This document shows positions 9,480 through 21,397 of a stretch of DNA of 64,000 nucleotides, piece after piece (position 1 is the stretch's first letter; each line of letters starts with the position of its first letter). This DNA is from Gaeumannomyces sp. JS-464. Its lineage: Eukaryota; Ascomycota; Sordariomycetes; Magnaporthales; Magnaporthaceae. A program made the position numbers and the translations under genes. Under the pieces are notes generated by a model. It was not told the DNA's origin, ran no database searches, and saw only the letters and a list, made by a program, of their open reading frames with translations. The DNA lies in contig NGZR01000003.1 in NCBI GenBank assembly GCA_002197995.1, positions 372,001 to 436,000 on the forward strand, given 5' to 3'.

Positions 9480-12400
9480 CTACTGGCCTCGCTTCGCCCT
9501 CCCGCCTCCAGCTCCGCCAAACCTTCCAAAAACGGGCCTTCCAAGTCCCGATCTCGGCTTCGTCTGCGTTGGCGCGTCTTTGAGCGGGACCGGGGGTGGT
9601 TGGCTGGGCCCTCCCGCTCTAGCGTCCTTGGTGGGCTTTGCGTCCAGGCTCTCCCCGAGGCGCAGATCAAGACCTGGGCCTCCGTCGTCAAGGTCTCCAA
9701 CTCCGCCGGGCCGCTGCGCCCGCCGCGCCCGCTCCTGGACGCTCCGGAACTTCTCGAGCAGCTCCGCCCAGCGGATGATGCCCTCCTCACGACCTTTGAG
9801 CCGGTTGGTCCTGTCATAGTTGGACCCGCTGCTAGGAGTAGTGGTTCCGCTGTGGGGTTGGGGCATTGTGTAAGTCTCTAAGCTATATTTTGATGATGAA
9901 GAGGGGCGAGGGGCGAGGGACTGGAGGGACTGCAGCGCTTCGGCTATGGAGCCCTGGCGAGAGTGGCCGGAAGCTGTGTTGGAAGCTGCGTTGGAGGTCA
10001 CGTACGGTCTAGGTGCGATATGCAGATACCCAATCGAGCTTACGCTGTTGAGGCGGTTCTTGAGGGCTGCGAAAGCCGATGATTGGGGCAGCAGCATCAG
10101 GAGTCCGTAGAGGCACTTATAGAGGTGTGGATACTTCTCTGGCTCCAGCAGCTGAAGGCGCAGATCTGAGCGAGGGGTTCGCGTGCGTGACAGCCCACTA
10201 GGTTAGTGCTGTTGCTCCCAGCCCCGAAATCAGCCTGCTCTCACGGGAGCGGACTCACATGTAAAGACTGGCGACTCGAGTAGCTGCACCAGCTTGTCGA
10301 TCTGAATCAGGATGCTCACAGTCATCTCCAGCTCGGCGAATATCTGCAAAAGGTTATATGCCTGCTCATATGCCTGCGCGAGCAGACAGAGAGAGAAGGT
10401 GGCCACCGCGTTGTAGCACCACGATCTGAATAGAGCGACGAAGAATGTTTGGCCGTCCTGGTCGACATAGCTTTTAGCACACACACTCATAAATCCGAAG
10501 TCACGAGTCTAGGAACCTCATACTGGCTGACAGAACCTACCTTGGTCTCGAGGTTCCTTAGCCTCTTGCGCAGATCCGACAGTTCGGGCGCCGTAATCAG
10601 GTTGTTGTTCAGATTCTGGACCATGATGCTTGCAAACTCGACGTCTTCCTCCTTCTCTATACAGTCCGCCAGCGTTCGGTATATGCGCTCGGCGCTAAGG
10701 CTGACGCAGAGCTGTCGGATGATCAGGTTGCCGCGCGTCTCTAGCAGCTTGCGGTCTGTGGAGAAGAGCTGCAACAAGTTGACCATAAAGTTGGAGAAGT
10801 AGTCGTCCTCGCTGTTGCGCGAGATCTGCGAGAGAAGCTGCAGGTCCTTGGTGACGACCGCCTCTGCTGGATCCGACAGCGTTTTGAGCAGAGCGGGGAA
10901 AGTCCCGTCGTTGAAGGCAAGGACCTTCCTCGGCGCTTTGCGGTGTAGCATTATGAGCCATGTCAGCGCGGCCACTCGCGTGGCCTCGTGGTCATTCAGG
11001 AACAACAGCGTCAGAGAGTTGACGGCCGCGGCGTAGTCCAAATCTGCCTGGGGATGCACAGTTCCCGCCGCCGGGGTCACGGCCGCAGTAGGAGCCGTCA
11101 CCGATGGCACAGGGGTGGCGGCGGCGGCCCGGTTGGCCAGACCCGGTGTCGGGCTCCTCACCTCAAGGTCCCGGGTAGAGCCCGAGAGAGAAGGCCGCGC
11201 GCTGTGGGTGTGGCCGCCGCTGTCTTGCCTGTCAGGGTGCGGGGCCGGTATGCGTGATACAGACTGGCCCGGCGCGATCTCAGGCTCATCCGAGAGTGAG
11301 ACTACATAGTCCATCAAGGACGTGTTGACCCTGGCGGCGGCCAGACGGATGGACTCGACACCGCTAGCCATAGCCGGGAGGAGGTGCGCCAAGATCTTTG
11401 GCGTAAAAGGGAGTACCTCCTCCGGGCAGATGTCGAGGAACTCGACGATCCACCGCAGCGACTCGAGCAAGCCATCTTCCTCTGCAGGTAGGGAGCGCTT
11501 AGCAGTGGACTGTTGGTGACGGTGGTGATTATTAAGCAGAGAATTCATACCCAATGGCGAGTCGAGTGTGGCAGTAAGGATCTCCAGGATCGCCTTGTAC
11601 TCGATCTGGACGTCCTGACCGGGAACCCAGTCGTCCTCGTCGCTAGTGATGGCTTCTTCGTCGTCTTCGTCGGCCTCGTCGTCGTCGTGGGCCGTCTGCG
11701 AGTCGGTCTCGTGAAGGTCTTCGGGCGCGGGGCGCCGTGGACGCTGGCGCTGTCCAGGGAATCCTCACGCTTCCTCTTGCCCTCACCCTTACCGCCCTTG
11801 GACTTCTTGCTCTCGGCAATGCCCTTCTTGATCCTCGAGATGCGCTTGATCTCGTTGAGGAACTTGTCGAGGCAGCCCTGGGTGGCGACGTGGACGTCCC
11901 GGTTGGCGTCGCTGAGGAAGCGCAGAAGGCCTCCCAGGAACTCGGGCAGGAACGTGACGAGCTCCAGATCCGGGATGGAGTCGAGCAGCACGATCCAGCC
12001 AACCAGGAAGGTGCGCGTAAAGGGGTTGATGACAAAGATGCGCTCCTTGAGCAGCGGGATGAAGCGCCTCAGCGAAAAGGCGGTGGGCAGGGGGCCGCGG
12101 TCCTCGATGCCCTCCTTGATGGCCTCAGGATCATGCGAGAAGTCCTGGGACGTCTCAAGGACGGACACGTATGTGGCTGCGGACTCGGATACGATATCCT
12201 TGATTAGGCGATCGAGGAGCTCGGCACCATTTTGACCGAGAGCTCGGAGTCGGCACCCAGCTACAGGAGGGGAGGAAAAAGGGGTTGGTTAGGATTAAAG
12301 TAGGCCTAGAGGGTCTTGTGACCCGGGACGAGCACACCACCTCGCACGTATGCGCGATTCCGCAGACAAGGAGGGGGCGTGCGGACGAGGGAGATGAGAC

Positions 12401-13052
12401 GGGCGTGCATGTGCACCGATAAGATATTTGGGAAGACACGTACCTTGCACAGGGCGTCGAAGATGTGGTTGAAGTAGATAAGAATCTCTCCTTTGGCGAC
12501 CTTTGCAATGTTGTACAGGGCCTCGCACGCGTAGTATCGTACCCGGGCATCCTGGTCGGTAAAGCAGGCCAGGACAGGGGGCACGATTTTCTCGAGATAT
12601 CTCGGCAGCTCCTGGAGGGGTAGGTGATTAGATGACGGACGTGGTGGCTGCGCTTGACTGGGGTGGGGGAGCGGCAGAGTGACGTGTGGCAGAGGGTGAT
12701 ATGGGCAGACGCTTGTGGAGCGCAGTCTCTCGCACTTACTGGGCCGAGGGCGATGGCGGCAGCGGCCAGGCCTATCAGGCCGCCGTTGCGGGCATGCGGG
12801 TTGTGGATGGCATATGCGTACTCGTTGCAGAGCTGGTCGAGGATGGCGAGGACGCGGCCGTGGTCCTTGGTGGCCACCAGCTCGCGGATGACGCGCTCAA
12901 GCCTGGGCAGCAAGCAAGGTTGTTGAGTTTAGGTATTAGGTAATAGGCATTAGGCAGGAGACGGAAGCTTAGTTGGGCACGCACTCTAAAGCGCCGACTT
13001 TTCGCTTGTCATAGATCTTGTCGTTCAGCAGCCGCGTGACGTTTGCATCCAT
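9480..13052 (-). CDS. VAC14: Vacuole morphology protein VAC14, PIKfyve/Fab1 complex scaffold
   Basis: Seven exons: 13052-12985, 12902-12740, 12611-12444, 12260-11551, 11481-10541, 10457-10259, 10165-9480. The protein is a HEAT-repeat scaffold that holds Fab1 kinase and Fig4 phosphatase together on the vacuole to control PI(3,5)P2. Markers: N-terminal [40 protein letters not shown], the [17 protein letters not shown] segment [38 protein letters not shown], and C-terminal [20 protein letters not shown]. An acidic stretch (residues ~330-370) lies in the middle, and the C-terminus is a long Ser/Pro/Gly-rich tail. Two bases are missing: one A near 12232 and one C near 11722; with them the length is 978 residues, normal for filamentous fungi. 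Confidence 0.9.
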
Positions 13053-15516
13053 GGTTGCGGTGGGCGCTGGTGCCGGTGTCGGGAGACGATATTATCGAGG
13101 TATGTGGCTGCTGCAGCCTCTAGGCCGGTCTCTCTCAGGTCACTGTCACCTGCCTGCAGCGCAATCTGCCAGGGTTGCAGGGCAGAGCAGGAGTCGGCAA
13201 CGCCGGTGCCGCGTCGGGCGGCCACTGCGGCAGAGGCCGAGCGGGTGCGGTGGGCGGATTTTTCTCTCTGCCGCGGCTGCCAGACGAGAGCAGGTCGGTA
13301 ACCCCGTCACGACCTGCCGCCAAGCCGATCGAAGGAAAACGGTTTGGTTGGGCGCCGCCGAAGCGAAAGGCAGAGAGGCAAGCTGGGGCGGTGTGTCCCA
13401 AATGAAGGACGGCCCAGGCTGCCTGTCCGCCTACCTATGTGCCTCTCTTGGGTATCTACGGCCGTCGTACCTGGCAAGCTGGGCAGGTTGGCGGGGGAGG
13501 GCTGCTGACTTTGGTTTGCTCGGCTGGGGAACACGAGGACGTCACCAGCGCCTTTGGTGTTCGCCCTGTCCCACCCGCGAGGCTGCCTGTGGAGCAGGCG
13601 AGCTAGGCAGAGCTAGGCACAGCTAAGCACAGACGACACACGGGAGCGGACACAGCCTGCTGGGATTGGTGCTGTGAGCGGCGCACGGCCACTGGTTGGG
13701 GCAGGTGCGACCCACCCGCCGCCAGTGGGTGGCACTTGCTGTGTAGAGGGTATTGACTTGGTTCTTTCCATTCTCTCATCATCGTCCTCATCATGGTGAT
13801 GCAAACCCACTCGGCTGCCAGACCAAAACCAAACCCACCAGCAACACCCTGCATCCAGAATGCCACCACCCCGTCCGTCGTCGCGTCCCACCAGTCAAGC
13901 ACGACGGGCTTGGTGTCGTGGCCAGAGCTGACTGCCTGACTGACTCGCTGCCGTCTCTCCAACCCGCCGCTCTGGTCGGGTCGCTCAAGCACAAGCACCG
14001 CCCGTCGCGGCCGTCACTTGACCTGCTGGTCGCAGCCCAACACTGGCTGCCTCGCTTCCTGTCCTCCGGCACCTCTGGACGGGACGGCCGGATAGACGTG
14101 AGGGATATTCTCCATCCCGCATATGCCATCAAGGCACCGCGCGCTGGTGGAACCCTCCTCGCGCCCGCCTCCCCCAATGAAAGCGCCGGCTCGGCCTTGA
14201 GACGACCCGTCCACTGCTCACCGGTCGTGACGACCCTTGCCTTTGCCGAACGCAGGACAAGCGATACTCCAGAGGAACCTGCAAGGACCGGGTCCACTCC
14301 TCGTCGTCGTCCTGTCCCCCACACCATCCAGCGATGCGTGTCGAGGCTGAGTGGCCGGCCACTTCCATGGACGACATCTCTCCGTCATCAAAACCTGCTC
14401 GTCGCCATCCCTGACCGCCTCGGGCTTCCTTATCGCGAGTTTGCACCCAACGGACCGACACCCTCCATGGTTGCGCCGTGGCTGGCCTGGCTGGACGTCC
14501 AAGATGGATCCCGGCTGGTGATTGGGTGTCCAGATGTGCCAGCATCGCCTGGCGCTTGCTTCTTCGGGCTTCCTTCTTTCTTTCTCTTTTTTTTCCTGTT
14601 CTCTCTTTCCTTCCTTCTTTTCCCTTTGCTCCGTCTGTTTCGGCAGACACCCCCATCAATACCGGGTGATTCACATGCATATGTGCACTTGTGGCATCGC
14701 CAACTTGGATAGGAGGGGGAGGGAGGCACAGCTGGCTCTCCACGGGGCCCCAATCACTTGCACCTGCCCATCGATCCTCTGCAGCTACGCAGATCTCGCA
14801 TCTCCGCCCAGAAACGATCGGCTTTTCCTTTTTGTTTTTTTCTCCAGCCAAAACCACTAGCTCCACACTCGTCGCTAACTCGGACCGGGATAGAACCAGA
14901 TCGTGGCTTGCATGCCATTGCATGTCAGTGCCCCAGTGTGCTTCCGCTGCAGGCAGGTGCCATGCCACCTTGGCGAATACAGTGCTACCACACCTTCCCC
15001 CTCTCTTCCTTGTCTGCACGCGCCCGAAGGGCTGGGCTGCACGATCCAGCTGCTTCCCACCAGCTAGCAGTCATCGGTGGATCTCCCTGCGAGATTGTTT
15101 ATCCCAGACTGGCTCTTATGCAGCCCCGGCCACTGACACGCCACCCTCCACATGGCGTCAGCGTTGGCCCTTCCGACGGTAGCCATCTAGGCCCGCATTA
15201 GGTCGGGATCCTTTAACCAAGCACGCAGGAAGGTCTTGAGCTATGCAAGATAACATGTGCTGACCGCAACTCCCGGGTCATCGGCGTCATTTGCAGGGAC
15301 ACGAGAGACATGCCTAACACGGAAGCCAGATCGCGGCTTGCTTGAGAAGTATAGACTTTGTAAAGAACAAGCCAAATCTGGGGATTGTGACGTCGCCCAA
15401 TGTGGAATAACTCCAGCACAGGTGCGTCGCACAAATCTGACAGATGGCCTACGGTACATATACACGCTCCCCTTTCGGATGTTCCCGCCTGGGCTGCTCT
15501 ACTCAGGATTGCCTAA
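13053..15516. other. Gene-poor region upstream of VAC14
   Basis: About 2.5 kb holding the VAC14 5' region. It includes a 60-bp C/T-rich tract (14574-14640). A 319-codon frame at 13753-14712 has no recognisable domain, odd composition and a pyrimidine-tract-encoded Phe/Leu run, so I do not call it. No RNA gene or transposon seen. Confidence 0.5.
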
Positions 15517-15773
15517 TTAGGCAGACTTCCCGCCTCCTCCCTGGCCGTTCTCTCGCTTGCGCTTGTCCTCCTCGGCTCTTTTCTCAGCCTCATTCTTCTC
15601 GGCCGCCTTTTTGGCTCTCTCGACCCAGGCGGGCTTGGGAGATAGAACAAAGTAGTCCCTTGTCAGCACACACTCGAGGGCCATAGGCACAGTAACTTTT
15701 TGTACCGTCTCACATCTTTGCTCGTCTTGGCGATCCGGGAAGCGGCTCCGCTGTCCATCCTGCCGTCTGACAT
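15517..15773 (-). CDS. Small charged hypothetical protein
   Basis: About 85 residues. It starts MSDGRMDSGAASRIAKTSKD, continues with VTVPMALECVLTRDYFVLSP then PAWVERAKKAAEKNEAEKRA and ends in a Lys/Glu-rich, Gly-rich tail (NGQGGGGKSA). The frame changes once near 15705; one missing G joins the two halves, and 258 nt is then a whole number of codons. The second half looks like a single amphipathic, highly charged helix. I do not recognise the family. Support is compositional only: two adjoining frames with plausible protein, an ATG start and a stop, in an otherwise empty 5-kb gap. Confidence 0.4.
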
Positions 15774-17338
15774 GGGATGAGAAGAGGTTGCTCTGCGGGT
15801 GCGACGGGCGGGTATGAACCGAGAGTGTCTAGATGTGGGTTTCTAAGGCTATGGATGATATGTGAATATATAGAGATGGCTTGTGAGACAGTGTGACCGG
15901 GGCGCGATGGTCATCATGCCCTAAACATGCCCCGGTCGAGGAGACGTCGTCGCCCTCTTTATACACGTGTCCGGCGCCAGGGGAGGCCGCGGTGATTCGT
16001 CATGCTCTAGATCAGAGCCGGATGGATGCCATGTTGCTTTCCCGACTCCTAATCGAGAGGGTATAGCCGTTCCTCAGAAATGGGGTCCGCGGAGGCTCGA
16101 GGGCCCTGATTCTCTCCCTCTCTTTTGTTTTCCCTGTCTGCACCCCTCCCCCCTCTTTCGAATCCCCCATCCCGTCTCATCTCACACTCCCCTTCCTGCC
16201 GCCCGCCTGGTGGCAGAAGCAAGGAGCGGCGGTGGCAATGGTGGTGATGATGGTGGGGATGGTGGAGATGACGATGGAAAAAGAAACGAAAGGAAAAAAA
16301 AGAAGCGGAAAGGGGTTGGCGGAGTGCTGTCAGACTGGACTAGGACGGAATGAGAAAGGGACGTTGGAGTGAGCGATGACGGCGGCCCACGGGTGCTGTG
16401 CCATGCAGGGAAACCCGACGGTGCTGCCATCCCTCCCTCGGGTTTTCATACGCCGGGATTTGCTCTTCTTCTTTTTTGTCCCCCGATCGATGGTCAGGCA
16501 GGCACCACCTCCACCTGCTTGTCCGTCTGCTATTCCCCAGCCAACTACACAGCATGGTTTGGACTGCGGGGTGTAGGTGCCTATATGTGGCTGTGGCAAC
16601 GCCGAACGCCGACTGCCCGATCCTATCTATATCGTTGACGGGGAAAACAAGGAGCCTGGTCGCCCTCGACCCCAAGGTTCTGGGGGAGCATCTTTCCCCA
16701 GCGGGCCCTGCGATATGTATGTGCCCATGCAGCTCGCTGGCTGCCAAAAGTGTGGTTCGATCGATTCGCATCTGGGATTAGCTATCCCGCCCTAGCCAGG
16801 AGCGAGGAGAATAATACCGCCAAGGCCTTATCCATGCCACCAGTAACCTGGGGAAATTCGGGCTGAGCCAGAGAGAAGAAGGGTGTGGGAAACGTGTACG
16901 GCGGCATCTTAAAGAGTCCAAAGCAGGAATCGCCATCTCAGCAGTGTGTCGCAGCAAGCTCCCTGCCAGCCCGCCAGCCCACATAGAGCTCAAAGCCCAG
17001 AAAACCCCACACACCAGCAGCACCCAGGCAGCGCGCGCGCCCCTACCCCAACCAAAGAGGGAGGAGCGGAGAGAGGGGCGGGAACGTGCGGGACAAAGAC
17101 TCGTTCTCCGTTCTGTCCTGGGTCCATCATCACAGACTCGCTCGCCCCTCACTCTAATCCATCCATCCATGCCGAGGTAGCCAGGGCATGCCAGGATACG
17201 AATACGTACCGAGCTGCCTGCACGGGCTGTCTGCCCTGCCTGGGCGGCTGGCTCGCTCTGACCCTCTCCCCCCTCTCCCCTGCCTGGGGATTTCTGACAG
17301 GTCTCCTCCCCTCCGTCTCTTGGCTTTTCTGACAGGGG

Positions 17339-17380
17339 GGTGTGGTGCGGTATGGTGTGGTGTGGTGTGGTGTGGTGGGT
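17339..17380. repeat. TGTGG minisatellite
   Basis: Short tandem array in which TGTGG recurs about six times with slight variants (TGCGG, TATGG). Low-complexity intergenic sequence. Confidence 0.7.
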
Positions 17381-17434
17381 GTGCGCGGTACCATCGGCCC
17401 AAGCCAGCAGGGCAAGACAGACATGCAGCATAGT

Positions 17435-17453
17435 GCCTAGGTAGGTACCTAGA
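17435..17453. repeat. ACCTAGGT-type palindromic intergenic motif
   Basis: GCCTAGGTAGGTACCTAGA, the same palindromic core as at 2186 and 53052. Confidence 0.65.
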
Positions 17454-18018
17454 CCATGGCATAGCAACTTACCTCGGTACCCACGCCATTATCACTTATT
17501 GCGAATGTGCAGTTTACAACTCGCGCCGGAACCCCTCTGGAGCAAGCAAACAAAAATCTATCAAACCCCCCTCCCCCCTGAGCTGGACCACTTCTGCCAG
17601 TTCGGCCGCCGTGTCGGTGTGGCGCGACGGATGGCTGGTCTCCAATCACACCAACTCCATCACCGCACGCCAGTTCTACCATGACAGTGGACGCCTCCTG
17701 ATGCGTTCCCACCCACACCGGGGAGAGAAGTACGGGCGTAGGCATGCCCAGACCATCCCATCCCACTTACCGTGCAAGATATCACGCACCGATGAGTGTG
17801 CACAGCGGGACACTGGGGGTGATCGATCGACTGCAAGGGAACAAAGCGGCAATTTCCACACGCGAGAGATTCGGGCCGCACGTGCACATCACGAGTCAGA
17901 GCTGACACGGCTCTTTGTATCACAGTAGATCGCTTTTAGATTCTATAATGCCGCTGCCTCTCCTGGGCCTATCCAAGCCTCATCAAACGCCGATGGCTTG
18001 CAGATAACCAAGGAAAGC

Positions 18019-18044
18019 AAAAAAAAAAAAAAAAAAAAAAAAAA
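18019..18044. repeat. 26-A homopolymer after desaturase stop
   Basis: Uninterrupted A run 17 bp beyond the stop codon of the minus-strand desaturase; it would be a U run in the transcript's 3' UTR. Confidence 0.8.
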
Positions 18045-18061
18045 GCAAAAAACATGTTATC

Positions 18062-19831
18062 TCAGTGTGTGTGGACGCTGGACTGCTGGTGACACCTGGC
18101 GAGAAATGCAGCCTGTCTGGAAACGTCGGCAAGCTTGCCAACCACGAGCTTGTTCCCATCCACGAATCCGAGCATGGCATAGGGGATGCCGACCTCGCGG
18201 CAGAAGTCGCGCACCAGGACCTGGGCGCGGCGGAGGTTGTGGCGCGGGATGCGCGGGTAGAGGTGGTGGATGGCCTGGAACTGCAGGCCGCCGTGGAAGA
18301 AGTCGAGCCACTCGGGGCAGTCGACATCCATGGTGGTGCGCAGCATCTTCTGCGGGAACGACTCGCGTGGGCCCAGGTCGGCCGTGCTCATGGCAAAGTG
18401 CGACAGCGTCAGCTGGACGTGCAGCGGCATGGTCACCATGTGGCTCAGCATCACGTAGGCGAAACGGCCCCAGTTCGTCGGGATGGCCCGGTACACGATG
18501 CAGTAGCCGTACCAGTACCAGAAGAAGGCGTGGCCGGCGAGCTCGAGGTAGGGGTGCCACCATGCGGGGCCCTTGCGGGGTCCCTTGCGCAGCAGCAGGT
18601 ACTCGAGCGACAGACGATACAGGTTGAAGCGGCCGAAGAGCAGGATGGGGTAGAAGAGGTAGTGCTGGGCCCTGACGAGCACCTTTGCAGCGGCGTCGTA
18701 CTCCATAACACGGTCGTAAAAGGTGGAGCGCAGCGACTTGAAGTAGCGGTGGGTGACGGCGAGAAAAGGCAGGTGCTCGATGTCCGGGTCGTGCTCGGGG
18801 TGGTTGGTGACGATGTGATGGACATTGTGGTTGTTTTTCCACCACCCGAGGGACAGGCCAGCCAGGAAATCGCCAATTATGATGCCAATGACGGTGTCAA
18901 CATGGAAGTTGTGCGTGATGCCCATGTGGCCTGCGTCGTGGGCCGAGAAGACGAGCTGGTGCCAGAACATGCCCATCAGCACGCCACTGGTGGCGTACCA
19001 GCCCCAGTGCAGGAAGAGCAGCATCAGGGCGAAGAGCAGGCTGTAGCGCGCCACCTCGACCGCGTAGGCGCGGTAGTTGCAGTCGTAGAGCCCCGCCGCG
19101 CGGATGCGGTCGTTTAGGTCGCGGTACTTTTGCACAATGTCGGCCTGCGTGGCCTCGTCGAGCGGCGGGTACCTGGCGTGGTCGAGGTCGATCTCCTTGC
19201 GCGTCAGCGAGTCGAGGAAGGCCATGCCGTCGGGCAGCTCCTCGGACTCGTCCACCGACGACGACGACAGCGACGAGGCCGACCGAGAGCGGGGGCCGCC
19301 GCCGCCGCCGTTCTTACGGCTCCTGACGGGCTGCTGCTCGTCAAAGACGGGAGACGGCGCGCGGGAGCTGGCATCGCTCGAGGGAGCATCCGAGGGGCTG
19401 GAAGGTGGCGAAGGCACGTCGGGCGCGTGCCGACGGAAGGCGCCGCCCTGGATCGGGGGCAGGAAGTTCGCCCACCGGCCTTGGACGCGGCCGATGCGGT
19501 ACCTGTCCATCATGCGGCGAGCCTCGGGGGAGTGGAGACTGGGCATGGTTAGTCCCCGCGTGCTAGGGCTAGGTAGGGGCGCTACACCACTAACACGGTC
19601 ACCTCGTCGGTGGCGTCCCTGCCGACCATGTGCAGGATGGCCTTGTCGCCGGGGATGGTACTTTCGCCAGGCGTCCACCTTGAGGACGAACTGGTCGAGG
19701 ATGATGAGCGAGTGCCCGTCGGCGATCATGCCCTCGACCTCGCGGCGCGACATGAGCGGGTAGGTCCTCTGGCGGGCCGTCTTGGCCTCGTCTGGGGCTT
19801 TGACGCCCCTGGAGCCAGCGTCGGCAGCCAT
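18062..19831 (-). CDS. Delta-8 sphingolipid (sphingoid long-chain base) desaturase, cytochrome b5 fusion
   Basis: Two exons, 19831-19595 and 19538-18062; donor GTTAGT, acceptor CCCAG. An N-terminal cytochrome b5 domain has its heme motif at YHP followed by a broken GGDKA stretch near 19660; two missing G restore HPGG. A Ser/Pro-rich linker of about 90 residues follows, then a membrane desaturase with the three His boxes HDAGH (18926-18940), HNVHH (18815-18829) and QAIHH (near 18265). The b5-desaturase fusion with QxxHH as third box is the front-end type; in fungi this is the delta-8 desaturase acting on sphingoid bases of glucosylceramides in the ER. Length after correction is 571 residues, normal. 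A delta-6-like fatty-acid desaturase is the alternative but less likely in this group. Confidence 0.85.
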   Translation of the reverse strand: MAADAGSRGVKAPDEAKTARQRTYPLMSRREVEGMIADGHSLIILDQFVLKVDAWRKYHPRRQGHPAHGRQGRHRRGDRVSGVAPLPSPSTRGLTMPSLHSPEARRMMDRYRIGRVQGRWANFLPPIQGGAFRRHAPDVPSPPSSPSDAPSSDASSRAPSPVFDEQQPVRSRKNGGGGGPRSRSASSLSSSSVDESEELPDGMAFLDSLTRKEIDLDHARYPPLDEATQADIVQKYRDLNDRIRAAGLYDCNYRAYAVEVARYSLLFALMLLFLHWGWYATSGVLMGMFWHQLVFSAHDAGHMGITHNFHVDTVIGIIIGDFLAGLSLGWWKNNHNVHHIVTNHPEHDPDIEHLPFLAVTHRYFKSLRSTFYDRVMEYDAAAKVLVRAQHYLFYPILLFGRFNLYRLSLEYLLLRKGPRKGPAWWHPYLELAGHAFFWYWYGYCIVYRAIPTNWGRFAYVMLSHMVTMPLHVQLTLSHFAMSTADLGPRESFPQKMLRTTMDVDCPEWLDFFHGGLQFQAIHHLYPRIPRHNLRRAQVLVRDFCREVGIPYAMLGFVDGNKLVVGKLADVSRQAAFLARCHQQSSVHTH

Positions 19832-20259
19832 TGCGGGTGGAGGGAAAGCAAGCGATGGAGCGCGTGGATTTGCAAAGGAGCAAAAGAGAAGGGGCTACAG
19901 CCACGGCAACATGGAGCAAAAGAGCGAGTGTCAGGACTCGTGGGGCTCAAGGGGAATAAAAGGGATGAAAGCCAGACAGCAATTTTTGACCGCCCTCTCT
20001 TGGACGATCAACGATGGGACGGCGCATCTGCAAATGGCTGAATCAGGAATGCTCCTGCCCGCTGGCGTGGGCTGATAGCTGCCAGGAACCGTTCCATGTG
20101 GGATTGACCACCCGTGGGAGATGCGTTGCCCCCACCGCCGACCCACCCGCACCAGAACGAAACGTCCGTACCGGTGATGATCCAATTCCCCGCCCCCGTC
20201 GGCGCGGCACGATTTCTATGATTTCTCTGGTTGATATTTTACTGTCAAAGGTGCTCCCA
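19832..20259. other. Intergenic, desaturase 5' side
   Basis: About 430 bp with the desaturase promoter and the 3' end of the low-complexity gene. No feature stands out. Confidence 0.5.
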
Positions 20260-20770
20260 TCACATAAAATTCACAAACGGCATCCACCCTCCCGCCCTAC
20301 GCCCCTGGCACATCCCACCACCACCACCACCACCACCACCACCTTGCCCCGGGCCCGCCATCCCCTGTAAAACATGTTGCCACCCATGCTGCTGCTGTCC
20401 CCCACCAGGAAGCACAAAGACGCCGCCGCCGTCAACTAAACCCGCCATACCCGGCGCCGGAAAGCCCCCGCCCATCCCCGACCCGAACCCCAGCGGCGCC
20501 CCCGTGCCCATACCCATACCCAGCCCCATGAACCCCATCCCAGCCCCGCCCATGAGAGCCGGTGCTGGTGCCGCGGCGCCATGCTGCTGGTGGTGTTGTT
20601 GTTGCGGTTGTTGTCCTCCTCCGTGATGGACCTGTCCGCCAAGCCCGCCCAGCATGCACGGCGCGAGGCAGCACCCTCCTCCTCCTCCGCCGGCGATCCC
20701 CACGGGCGGCGGCGGCGCGGCGGCCATGGCCGGCACGTTCCAGCCGCTGCAACACCCACACCCGCCTGCG

Positions 20771-20816
<46 letters not shown>

Positions 20817-21397
20817 AATGCTGCTGCGCCGCGTGCTGTAGGTGCCCCGGGAACAGCGAGAACAGCGCGGCGCCGTGAAGACGTTGACGACGCCCTGGCT
20901 GCCCTGGCTATTGCTACTGTTCTGGTTGTTGTTGCTGCTGCTATTATTGCCGTCGTTGGCGTTGCTGCTGCTGGCGTTGTTGTTGTTGCCCGAGCAGCAC
21001 TGTATCCGCCCCATCACGGGCGCCGCCGTCAGCGGGCACAGGTGGATCACATCCGGCAGCGGGCCGCTCTGCGCTGTCGTCGGCTGCGGCGCAGTTGTGG
21101 TGGTCGTAGTGGTAGTGGTCGTGGTCGTTGTAGTGGTCGCTCCTTGGGCCCCTTGGGCCCCTTGCGTTCCTTGCGCCGGTTGTGCCGCCTGCGCTCCCTG
21201 CGCCCCCGGCCCGCGGAAGCAGACGCCGCCGCACGTGCTCGGTATGCCCGCCCCGAGCCTGTTCTGCAGCTGGGCGAGGCGGCAGCGGAGAAGCAGCTCT
21301 TGCAGGCCGCTAAGCGATGTTGTCAGCTTTCCCGCTCTTTGCCAGACTCTCAGGGACGGGATACAAGCATTATCGTCCACTCACCCATAGTTTCCAT
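20260..21397 (-). CDS. Low-complexity Gln/Gly/Asn/Thr-rich hypothetical protein
   Basis: Probable exons 21397-21385 and 21309-20260, with a GTGAGT donor, GCTGAC branch and CTTAG acceptor. The N-terminal segment GLQELLLRCRLAQLQNRLGA is the only ordered-looking part; then CGGVCFRGPG, a GAQ repeat, a run of about 15 Thr, Asn/Ser-rich sequence, a run of about 14 Gln, and a long Gly/Met-rich tail ending GGWMPFVNFM. Two missing bases are needed (one at the exon junction, one near 20865) to keep this frame and give about 354 residues. Prion-like composition suggests a disordered protein, perhaps RNA- or transcription-related, but I recognise no family. The start codon and first intron are inferred. 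Confidence 0.45.
20771..20814 (-). repeat. CAG trinucleotide repeat coding for poly-Gln
   Basis: About 14 uninterrupted CTG units on the plus strand; CAG on the coding strand of the low-complexity gene. A length-variable microsatellite is expected. Confidence 0.85.

Larger units (their letters stand above)
15774..18061. other. Gene-poor region downstream of the desaturase
   Basis: About 2.3 kb. It contains GGTGAT-type minisatellite sequence (16215-16275), a TGTGG repeat (17339-17380), one ACCTAGGT palindrome (17435-17453) and a 26-A tract (18019-18044) just after the desaturase stop. No credible gene. Confidence 0.5.

Noticed and set aside
13753..14712. 319-codon plus-strand frame
   Set aside because: No domain, shuffled composition, and its C-terminal Phe/Leu run comes from an intergenic pyrimidine tract.
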